From CAVURW01 sp963743595 (GTDB lineage: Bacteria > Verrucomicrobiota > Verrucomicrobiia > Methylacidiphilales > UBA1321), in assembly GCA_963743595.1 (NCBI GenBank), contig CAVURW010000042.1:1-34259 (forward strand): 34,259 nt of DNA. The letters are read 5' to 3'. The notes beneath the pieces were generated by a model, which was given only the letters and a program-made list of their open reading frames with translations, was not told the DNA's origin and ran no database searches. Positions 14,835-22,446 of the stretch are shown here, piece after piece; the stretch's first letter is position 1; the number at the start of each line of letters is the position of its first letter. A program made the position numbers and the translations under genes.

Positions 14835-17505
14835 AGGCTGGTGTAGTGGGCGTGTTCATGATGGAGCTTAGGACTTGCCGGACCAGCGAGCGAAACGCCG
14901 GGTAGTCCGTAGGAGAAATCGAGGGTTGAGTCACATTTATAACAATTTTGCGCGTAAAGGTGTCACCCACTTGTAAAAAATGTACTTGAGCCGTTGCTCC
15001 GGTCACCTCAAGGGTCAAATCTTTTGGAAGCGTCTCCGGCTTCATTCCCACGAAATCAAGGGTTGTCTCCGTCTCGAACGGTTGGCCATCATTGAGCAAC
15101 AAAGGCAACTTGCGCTCCGGTGTTGCCACAGCTTCCAACAAATCCATCGGGAGACGCATTTGGCGGGACCACGCAACACACGCGCCGGGCAGGCTTGAGA
15201 AATGGCAATCAATATGCAACGGCACGCTGAGTTTCTCGACGTCGCTGACAGTGTGGCTTTCCAGGGTCGCACCCGGCACCTCAGCCTCAAGAAGAGTGCG
15301 CAAATAGAGGTCCGTCGCACGTGCGGAAGTGTTGCGAAGGACGCCCCGCATTTCGTAATCGGCAAGGCCTTTGGCGTCGATGATCCACTGACCGGGTTGC
15401 TTTCCGCTGACATCAACGGTCATGTGTTCGATCAATTGCGTAGCTTGAGCCGGCGGCGTGGGAATCTGTTGGAACACGGGCTCAGTTCCCATTAACAAAC
15501 CGTCCCGGCCCACATCGCCCGGCGGGAGTTGGCCGTAGGGTGTGATTTCATCGGTTGCGTCCAGCCAGATGCCGTTGTCCACCGAGGGGAAGAAGGCCAG
15601 CGCGTGGTTGAACTGCTGGCCGGGAAACTGCCGATCCGTCGCACTGGCGCGGTTTAGCAACACGAACTTGCCTGAGATGCCTGCTTGCTTTGCCAGCGCC
15701 AAAAGCAGATTCGCCTTGTCCTTGCAATCACCGTAGTTGTGCTGCAACACCCACTCCGGCGTGTGGGGTCGAAAGCCGCCCACGCCAATTTCGATTGCGG
15801 TGTAGTGGATTCGCGAGACTTCCTCAAATAGCGCCTGCAGTTTGTCGTGGTCAGACTCCAGCCCCGCAGTCACTTGCCTCGCACGGCTCTTAACGAGATC
15901 ACCCGCTTCATCTGCCCCAACCGAGATGCGCCCGTACCACTCGGCAAAATCTTTCCAGGTCTTGAACGAGGAGAGGAGCAACTCTCCCTGGACGTCACGA
16001 ACTGGCGGATCAAGCGGCAATGGCTCGACTGCCGCCACGTTTTCCCAAGTCCACCGGTACACCTGGGAATATTCGCTGGCCTCCTGAACCGGTTCTCCCG
16101 GCAGATTGCGAATGCGATAGAGGACCGTGCCTTCTTTTGGCAGGCGCAGTTCCAATGTTGAGTGCAGTATCGGCACGTCGTCCGTCAACGTAAATTCCTG
16201 GTACAACCCGCTAAACGTGGGGTCCGGCATGCGTTGGTGCACAACACTCGTTTCGATCAGGCAACCCGGCGTTACCATCGGCAATCGAAGCGAAATGACG
16301 GTTTCTGAAGTGGGCCCGTCCTCGCCGTTCATAACGTTTTCGTTCCGGGCATTCAGAAAAGTGCCGTCAGGAAAGATCACCCGGTCAATCTTCACCTCCA
16401 TTTCTTCCAGCCCAGCGATTTGCACTTCAAAATCGCCCCGGTGCACCGCCTGCGTCTTATTGACCAAGGCCACCTCATGAGTGGACTCCGTCTGCTTGAG
16501 ATCCCGGTTTACGAGGATACTTCGATCTCGCGAAACGATAACCACCGGGTAGTCGCTGTCGACGGCATGCGCTGGGAGCGATGCTTTTACAAGAGCCAGC
16601 GTCTCCGGTGTGGCCGGTTGACGATTGGCCGGAAGAGTTCCCGCGACCTGCTTCACTTCCGGCTCCGGAGTCGGCTCCACCGATTGATCATCAAAAAAAG
16701 TAGAGCGTTCCTGCGGTTTTTCCTCGGCCAAGAGCGGCCCAGTCTTCTTATCGAACGGCGCTTCCATTAAATCGGGGCACTTGGGATCGCACAACATCGC
16801 GTGTTCGGTTTGAACCTTCTGCTGCAATTCGTAGTTTTTCGAAACGAGGGCGGCGGTGGTTTTGGCCAAATCCAAAAACGTGACGCTCGTCTTGTCCTGC
16901 AACGCTTGGGCAAAGGCGTCTGGAAAAACCGTCTCATTGATTTCATTGCTTGGCTCGGTCGCGGTTAGAATCACTCGATTTGCCGCTTTCAAAAAAGGGA
17001 TGAAAGCACCACTGCTTTCGGTCGTCACGACTACGTATTGCCGCGCGGGAACTTTGGACAGAGCGTCGGCGAGATCGGCGGGACTCAGCCGCTCTCCTTT
17101 GACGGAAAGCACCGGGCCGTCATCGTGCATCTCCGCGTGGCCAAGGATCACCAGCCACAGGAGATCGCCGGGTTTCAACCCACCGCCAGCTTTCGAGATC
17201 GCCTCGAGAATATGAGCCCGGCTCATGTCTCCTGCCTCTTGTACACTTGCGCGCGGTACGCCACGCTTCACAAAAGCGTCCGCCATGGATTGGCGAACTT
17301 GCTGAAAATGATCGCTTTCATTTTGATCTCCAGCAAGGCCGGAAACGATCAAAACCGTCGTGCCTGCGTGTGCCAGGGAAAGGTCCGCCAAAGCGAGAAG
17401 CAGTGCGATGAAGAGCCAGGCTTTCAAATGATTATGAAATGTGCTAATTGGTGCCGCTAAAGTGCTGGGGACCGATCCCTCCACGGAAGTCGGGTTACCA
17501 AACAC
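14824..17505 (-). CDS. DUF3857/transglutaminase-like protein with N-terminal degenerate caspase-like domain
   Basis: The frame opens with GTG at 17505 (893 residues). The hydrophobic stretch AWLFIALLLALADLSLAHA (29-47) is a signal peptide or anchor, so a later TTG start just before it is possible. Residues ~49-230 resemble a clan CD (legumain/caspase-like) peptidase: a strand ending in VILGHAE (His123) and TTESSGAF (163-168), where active enzymes carry Cys at the position of Glu163. A DUF3857-type beta domain follows (~320-500). The transglutaminase-like core has NYGDCKDKANLL (Cys594), FNHALAFF (His634) and WLDATDE (Asp649), a complete papain-like triad with normal spacing. It is the first gene of the MoxR operon. 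It probably acts in the periplasm as a protease or amide-modifying enzyme on a partner; the reaction is unknown. Confidence 0.85.
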   Translation of the reverse strand: MFGNPTSVEGSVPSTLAAPISTFHNHLKAWLFIALLLALADLSLAHAGTTVLIVSGLAGDQNESDHFQQVRQSMADAFVKRGVPRASVQEAGDMSRAHILEAISKAGGGLKPGDLLWLVILGHAEMHDDGPVLSVKGERLSPADLADALSKVPARQYVVVTTESSGAFIPFLKAANRVILTATEPSNEINETVFPDAFAQALQDKTSVTFLDLAKTTAALVSKNYELQQKVQTEHAMLCDPKCPDLMEAPFDKKTGPLLAEEKPQERSTFFDDQSVEPTPEPEVKQVAGTLPANRQPATPETLALVKASLPAHAVDSDYPVVIVSRDRSILVNRDLKQTESTHEVALVNKTQAVHRGDFEVQIAGLEEMEVKIDRVIFPDGTFLNARNENVMNGEDGPTSETVISLRLPMVTPGCLIETSVVHQRMPDPTFSGLYQEFTLTDDVPILHSTLELRLPKEGTVLYRIRNLPGEPVQEASEYSQVYRWTWENVAAVEPLPLDPPVRDVQGELLLSSFKTWKDFAEWYGRISVGADEAGDLVKSRARQVTAGLESDHDKLQALFEEVSRIHYTAIEIGVGGFRPHTPEWVLQHNYGDCKDKANLLLALAKQAGISGKFVLLNRASATDRQFPGQQFNHALAFFPSVDNGIWLDATDEITPYGQLPPGDVGRDGLLMGTEPVFQQIPTPPAQATQLIEHMTVDVSGKQPGQWIIDAKGLADYEMRGVLRNTSARATDLYLRTLLEAEVPGATLESHTVSDVEKLSVPLHIDCHFSSLPGACVAWSRQMRLPMDLLEAVATPERKLPLLLNDGQPFETETTLDFVGMKPETLPKDLTLEVTGATAQVHFLQVGDTFTRKIVINVTQPSISPTDYPAFRSLVRQVLSSIMNTPTTPAYAN

Positions 17506-17619
17506 CTAGCTAGCACTCATTGGGCTGACGGACAAACCTTAATGCCAATAATTGCACTTTCGTCTAATTGCCTAAACAAGCTTGTCCTTAAACCTTTAAC
17601 GTGATTCTCTCGCCTACGC
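17506..17619. promoter_or_regulatory. Divergent intergenic region between the MoxR operon and the DUF4159 gene
   Basis: These 114 bases separate the start of the minus-strand six-gene operon from the start of the plus-strand DUF4159 gene, so both promoters should lie here or just inside the genes. The sequence is richer in A/T than its flanks. I cannot identify convincing -35/-10 boxes by eye, and no strong Shine-Dalgarno precedes the ATG at 17620. The assignment is by position only. Confidence 0.45.
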
Positions 17620-18321
17620 ATGCGGCTTGACCGAATCATTCTGTTTATCTTTAGCCTCAGCCTCGTCCTGGGAACAGGGGCCGCGGACGATGTTCCTGCC
17701 GGAGGCAAAGTGGAATGGGCGCGACTCAAAACCGAAAGCCCCTCGTGGCAGCGTCACGCAAATAGCGACCCCAATTTGCTGCGTTTCATCCAAAACAACA
17801 CAACGCTGAACATCGACCCGGTGTGGCGGGCGGCAGACGTGGACAACCTCTCGCAAATGTGCGCCTACCCGTTCCTGTTCTCGGAGGGAATCCATCACGT
17901 AACCGATTCCCTGGGGCTCAACGACATCCGCGAATACCTGAAAAGGGGCGGTTTCCTGTTCATAGATTCCTGCATCAACACCGACATCAACCCGGACCCG
18001 GACGAATTTCTCCGGATGCAAATCGCCATCTTAAAAAGTCTGCTCCCAGACGTGCGGGTCGAGATGCTGCCTGCCAACCAGGAAATCTTCCACAACTGTT
18101 TTGATCTCAAAGAGTTGCCGCACACCTACATGCGGAATATCTATGATCCCCGCTGGGCCAAGCACGGTCTTTATGCCGTCTATTCTGGAAAGCGCCTCTG
18201 CGCCCTTATCAGCCTAAGCGGCCTGCAATGTGGGTGGGCAGCCATGAACCGGAATCCAGCCCACATCACCGAATGCATGAAAATGATGGTTAACATCTAC
18301 GTATACGCTGTGACTCACTAA
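17620..18321 (+). CDS. DUF4159 domain secreted protein
   Basis: The 233-residue protein starts with a signal peptide (MRLDRIILFIFSLSLVLGTG, cleavage near AADD). Its body has the DUF4159 pattern: an early VEWARLKTES, a central VWRAADVDNLSQMCAYPFLF followed by SEGI, then NDIREYLKRGGFLFIDSC, a bound-metal or glutamine-amidotransferase-like fold element. The C-terminus includes ALISLSGLQCGWAAMN. DUF4159 proteins commonly accompany MoxR/DUF58/BatA operons in Planctomycetes and Verrucomicrobia, and it lies head-to-head with that operon here. The gene is intact and probably periplasmic. The biochemical role of the family is unknown. Confidence 0.85.
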   Translation: MRLDRIILFIFSLSLVLGTGAADDVPAGGKVEWARLKTESPSWQRHANSDPNLLRFIQNNTTLNIDPVWRAADVDNLSQMCAYPFLFSEGIHHVTDSLGLNDIREYLKRGGFLFIDSCINTDINPDPDEFLRMQIAILKSLLPDVRVEMLPANQEIFHNCFDLKELPHTYMRNIYDPRWAKHGLYAVYSGKRLCALISLSGLQCGWAAMNRNPAHITECMKMMVNIYVYAVTH

Positions 18322-18790
18322 AGTTTTAACTAAATAGTCCCAGGGTAAGTTTAATTACGGGAAAGATGTAACTTTTTCTATGAAAGCCCGGCAATTCCTT
18401 TTGAGTAATGCGATTCCCTCTTCCTTTCGCCGTGCTAACACCTTGGTAAATAGCTCAATTTGGTATTAGTTAGTACTTTGTGTTTGCGGTCTATATTACT
18501 CATTTACTCCCGATATACTCGCCTCGATTGCCGTGGGACATCCCCAAGTGTGGATTGACTCTGGGACCCTATAGTCGGCCAATCTTCCCTTGGAATTAAA
18601 CTCAAGACTTAAATTCGATAACCGATAACTGGCGTGTATTCAATCCAACGCCTAAGATCGTAGATTCCTTTCAGAAAGAGTTTGACAAATTGGGATGTGC
18701 ATTGAATTCAGCCTCCTCTCTGGCTCGGAAAAAAAGCGGCTAAATTAATTCGGCGCTGTCTGCAACTGCCGCAGACGCCGGACAAAATGC
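18322..18790. other. Gene-free, relatively A/T-rich spacer
   Basis: About 470 bases follow the DUF4159 gene without a convincing open frame. The base composition is noticeably more A/T-rich than the flanking genes. I see no tRNA, clear terminator with T-run, or repeat. The next recognisable sequence is a minus-strand frame ending at 18792 (segment LRPLDLENYFAGFLVQFAWH), which reads like the C-terminal end of an unidentified protein up to about 18980 before the IS66 remnant. Confidence 0.6.
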
Positions 18791-18994
18791 CTTAGGCGGA
18801 TGCCCCCTGTCGTTTATAAATCTGCTCTAAATCGGCCAGATTCTTCTGCGCTCTTTGCTCATGCCATGCAAACTGGACGAGAAAACCTGCAAAATAGTTT
18901 TCCAGATCTAGAGGTCGTAATGGCCCTCGTTCTGCTTTGGCTCTTGCTATGTCCCTCTGTGACCACGGTCCGTGGTCTTTGAGGCAGGAAGTGC

Positions 18995-19200
18995 ATGCCA
19001 ATTACGACGACTGGGTGCCAAGCGGCGATGAGCGGGCCCTCCTCATAGATCTTCCGTCGAACATGCGCCCAGCACGCCGCGAGTTCGATATGTTCCTTGT
19101 CGCGGGCAAAGCTCCGGTACCCGCTATAGCCATCGGACGATGCCTTTAAAATCGACCGGCAGTACGCTGTCCAGACACGCCACGCCATTTTGATCGCGTG
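18995..19200 (-). mobile_element. IS66 family transposase remnant (internal DDE fragment)
   Basis: On the minus strand the frame reads ILKASSDGYSGYRSFARD followed by IELAACWAHVRRKIYEE. This is the well-known IS66 core: S-D-G-Y-x-G-Y carrying a catalytic Asp, and the C-W-A-H-x-R-R-K-F block. Only about 60 residues survive, the rest of the ~500-residue transposase and its accessory genes are missing, and downstream sequence shifts to unrelated coding. It adjoins the repeat copy at 19196. It cannot transpose itself; it marks the insertion or recombination that cut the GH130-like gene to its right. Confidence 0.75.
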
Positions 19201-19267
19201 TCGCAATTTAGCTGAATAATCGCCTTCATGAATCCACCCATTTCGACTTAAGGTCCCGAAATTCCAA
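19196..19267 (+). repeat. Dispersed direct repeat, copy A (probable insertion-sequence end)
   Basis: GCGTGTCGCAATTT, then GCTG and ATAATC, followed after ~30 bases by TAAGGTC and AATTCCAAC, match copy B at 27251-27320 in the same orientation. The two ends of the segment agree best and the middle differs. The minus-strand reading of both copies begins with the same residues (AAKLRHA/SAKLRHA). Copy A touches the IS66 remnant, which supports an origin from an IS end or its upstream reading frame. Confidence 0.7.
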
Positions 19268-19278
19268 CTCTCGACTAT

Positions 19279-19656
19279 TTGGTCACCTGGACGCCCATTC
19301 GGAAAATCAATCCGCAACTCCCTCAGCGGCGGGCAGGGCCGTGGGAACCCTGCGTCGCCGTTACAAACATGTCCAAGAGCCAACCCGATAATGTTGTCCT
19401 ATTCATTGCCGGGACTCTGAATGGAAAGGGCAAATGGTTTTACGCCATTTCCGAGATGCTGTTCTCTAAGGCGGATTTAACGAAGAAAGTTGATCAGCTG
19501 GATGATTGCATCATGAAGCCGCAGGAAACCTACGAAAGCGGCCAAAATAAAAACTGTCTTTGGATGAACTGCATTATTCAGCGGGAAGGCCAATGGATGA
19601 TGTACTACGGCGGGGGCGACCGGTATGTCGCACTGGCCACCGCTCCGATCAAATAA
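19279..19656 (+). pseudogene. GH130-like beta-propeller glycosidase, C-terminal fragment
   Basis: The recognisable part begins at about SQPDNVVLFIAGTLNGKGKW and continues with FYAISEMLFSKADLTKKVDQ. It ends with CIIQREGQWMMYYGGGDRYV and ALATAP. A late 'W-x-x-Y-Y-G-x-x-D-x-x-x-A-x-A' blade is typical of the last propeller repeat in GH130 and related families. The first two thirds, including the catalytic Asp region, are missing; the break coincides with the repeat/IS66 remnant at 19.2 kb. The stop at 19654-19656 lies 21 bases before the GH95-type gene, so the complete gene was once probably in the same operon. The fragment itself cannot be active. Confidence 0.65.
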
Positions 19657-19677
19657 TTTCCCGATCGCGAAAAAACA

Positions 19678-22266
19678 ATGAACACTAAACTCCCTACGCT
19701 TTATTTATATATCCTCGTGGCTGGTTGCTGCTGGGGGAAGGAACCGGCGCCTACACCCATCGCCGATCCAGGGAAATTGATGCCCGTCCACGGTACGGTC
19801 ATTACAGTTCCCTCGGCGGATTGGAAGTATGGTGTTCTTAACGGAAACGGAAACATGGGGGTGTGCTTGGAGGGCCAGCCGCAACACGATGTTCTAGTCG
19901 GCGATCATTGCAAACTGTGGCTGCCCAAGGGTTCGCGGGAAGTGGATTTTCCGGCGGCCGCTTTCTTGCCCGAGTGGCGATCCATTTTGGCCCAAGGTAG
20001 CAAGAAAGGTAACAGCGAAGGCGGAACATTTTTCCTGAAGAAAGCCGCCGAGTGGGGAAGGGATACTACTAGGGCCGTCTACACCGACCCCTTCCACCCC
20101 GGCTTTTTTCTGGATATCGATCAGCCTCAGGCGGGGCCGATCACCGACTATGCGCAGGTGGAAAACTTTTCGAACGGGGAAGGTTGGGTGCAGTGGCATT
20201 CGCCCGATGGGGATTTCAAGAGGAAGGTTTTTGTCTCCCGGCCCGATAACACCATCATCACCAAGACCAGCGGCCCGGCGGGGAAAGTCTCGCTCTCAAT
20301 ATCTCTTGAACCGGTAACGAATCCCCTTATCACTTCCACCAGCACCTTCTCGGATGGATGGATTTTGACTCACAATGTCTATGTCAAAGGAAAAGGCGGT
20401 TTTGACACGGTATTCCGCATCCTTAACGACGGTGGAACTCAAACCTCTGACGGGAAATCGATTAGAATTGCCAATGCGAATTCCGTGACCGTGCTTTCAC
20501 GCATTGTCGCGTGGCGGACGCCGCTTCCGGGAATCGATGCGTGGGAAAATAATCCGGCAAACCCCGACTTTGCGGGGGGACCTCATCTCGTCAAAAGAGA
20601 TACAATTCAGGTCGCGGGCGAGGACTATGACCCGAAATGGATGGACGAAATCAAGTCGGATCTTGCCTCCATGCCGGGCGACTACGATCAGCTGTTCGCT
20701 CCCCATGCCGCCGATTGGGGCCGATTATACAATCGGGTTTCCATTGATCTCGGCGGCTCGCCCGAAGAGCGAGCGATGAGCAGCGAGGCTTTGCTCAGCA
20801 AGGCATTCAGAGACGAAAAGCTCAACCCGGCGTTGTTGGAACGGATGTACGATGCCGGGCGTTATGTGTTCATGTGTTCTGCCGGACGTCAGACGCCGCC
20901 CAATCTCTTCGGGATCTGGACCGGTACATGGACGCCGGCGTGGTCCGGTGACTATACGACCGACACCAATCTCGAGTGTGATACTGAATTGGCCTATAGC
21001 GCCAATCTTGCCGACTGCATGGACGGCTATTTCTACCTCTGGGACAGTTACGTCCCGGACTTCCGCCATAATGCCCAGACGATGTTTGGCTGCCGGGGAA
21101 TTCTAACCGGAACCCGGGCCTCCAATAACGGGCTGGATCTTGATTGGAGCAGCCATTTCGCCGGTAACATGTGGACCACCGGTGGCTGTTGGATTGCGCA
21201 CTGGTACTACGACTACTACCAGTACACAGGCGACAAGAAATTCCTGCAGAACGAAGCGATTCCGTTTATGAAAGAATGCGCCCTCTTCTATGAGGATTTC
21301 TTGAAAGGAACGGAGGACGCAAGTGGTCATTATGTCTTCCGTCCTTCTTACTCACCGGAAAACGGAAGCGGAGATAATTCCGCCCAAGACATCGAGATGA
21401 CGCATGAATTACTGACCAATCTCATTGCCGGCTGCGAAACGCTCCACATCGAAGCGGACGGCGTTGCCCGCTGGAAAAAAATGCTCGCGAAGATGCCTCC
21501 CCTCATGATCAACGATCAAGGCCAGCTCAAGGAATGGTCGGACCCGGACCATCCGGATCATAATGCCCACCGCCATCTGATGCACCTCTATAGCGCCTTC
21601 GAGAGCCAACAGTTCAGTGAGGAGGAGGAACCGAAGATGTGGGCCGCCGAGCGTGTCGCCTTGAACAACCGGGTTACCGCTACCACAGAACAAGCGACCC
21701 ACGGCTACATGCAAACCGGTCTCGCCGCCGCCAGCCTGTGCCTGGGTGATCTTGCCTTCCGTCGGGTCGAATTGATGGTTACCGGCTCGCTTGAAACTCC
21801 GCCCGATAAGAGAGCCAACGGACCGATCAAATCATCTATCTATCCCAACATGGTGGACGCTCACAATCCTGGTCCGGGCCTGCTTTGCGACGATGGTAAT
21901 GGAGCAACGCCCGAAATTGTAGATCGAATGTTTATCCAGTCGAAGATTGGGACGTTGTTTCTGTTGCCCGCTGTGCCGAAGGCTTTGCCTAAGGGAAAGC
22001 TTTGCGGGACGTGTGCCAGGGGACAAATCACAGTGAATGAACTCGATTGGGATATGGCGGCTGGAACCTGTAAGGCAACGATTACATCCGCCGTCGATCA
22101 AAGCGTCAAACTGATGATGGGGCGCGATCTCCAAGTGAAATCCATTTCCGTGGATGGAACGGCAGCAACTGTCGCTTCGGAAGGGGTTTCCAAATTCGGG
22201 ACCGAACTCAATCTTGTTGCGAAGAAGCCGACCGTTCTGGTCATTACTATGACGCCTCTAGAATGA
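19678..22266 (+). CDS. GH95-type glycosidase (alpha-L-fucosidase/galactosidase-like), putative lipoprotein
   Basis: The protein has 862 residues, normal for GH95. The N-terminus contains a lipobox (LVAGC, Cys17), which suggests attachment to the outer membrane or periplasmic face. A beta-sandwich domain is followed by the (alpha/alpha)6 barrel. GH95 landmarks are visible: PPNLFGIWTG with SGDYTTDTNLE, where the catalytic Asn pair of the family would lie; PSYSPENG with Glu561 as the likely general acid; HRHLMHLYS; and CDDGNGATPEIV (Asp738/739), the equivalent of the D-G-N-x-G loop. The family splits alpha-1,2-fucosyl or alpha-galactosyl residues from glycans. The substrate cannot be fixed from sequence. 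It lies between a GH130-like fragment and a GH2 gene, which fits a role in breaking down a complex fucosylated glycan. Confidence 0.85.
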   Translation: MNTKLPTLYLYILVAGCCWGKEPAPTPIADPGKLMPVHGTVITVPSADWKYGVLNGNGNMGVCLEGQPQHDVLVGDHCKLWLPKGSREVDFPAAAFLPEWRSILAQGSKKGNSEGGTFFLKKAAEWGRDTTRAVYTDPFHPGFFLDIDQPQAGPITDYAQVENFSNGEGWVQWHSPDGDFKRKVFVSRPDNTIITKTSGPAGKVSLSISLEPVTNPLITSTSTFSDGWILTHNVYVKGKGGFDTVFRILNDGGTQTSDGKSIRIANANSVTVLSRIVAWRTPLPGIDAWENNPANPDFAGGPHLVKRDTIQVAGEDYDPKWMDEIKSDLASMPGDYDQLFAPHAADWGRLYNRVSIDLGGSPEERAMSSEALLSKAFRDEKLNPALLERMYDAGRYVFMCSAGRQTPPNLFGIWTGTWTPAWSGDYTTDTNLECDTELAYSANLADCMDGYFYLWDSYVPDFRHNAQTMFGCRGILTGTRASNNGLDLDWSSHFAGNMWTTGGCWIAHWYYDYYQYTGDKKFLQNEAIPFMKECALFYEDFLKGTEDASGHYVFRPSYSPENGSGDNSAQDIEMTHELLTNLIAGCETLHIEADGVARWKKMLAKMPPLMINDQGQLKEWSDPDHPDHNAHRHLMHLYSAFESQQFSEEEEPKMWAAERVALNNRVTATTEQATHGYMQTGLAAASLCLGDLAFRRVELMVTGSLETPPDKRANGPIKSSIYPNMVDAHNPGPGLLCDDGNGATPEIVDRMFIQSKIGTLFLLPAVPKALPKGKLCGTCARGQITVNELDWDMAAGTCKATITSAVDQSVKLMMGRDLQVKSISVDGTAATVASEGVSKFGTELNLVAKKPTVLVITMTPLE

Positions 22267-22446
22267 TTCATTTTGGATTTTATGACAATAGCAAGTAGAT
22301 ATCACGTCGATTCGGCGCTTGCAATTTCGACCACTGCAGAGCGAAAAGGGCGCAACTTCTTTAACAGCGATCTCCCAGTGAGTGAAATAGTGAGTTCCAC
22401 TGGAATCTGCCAGGTTGCCCAGGCCGGACTGACGGGTCATGGGGGA

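Noticed and set aside
22273..22446. Longer N-terminus for the GH2 protein
   Set aside because: The extra 58 residues precede a clean Tat signal beginning at 22447, which must be N-terminal.
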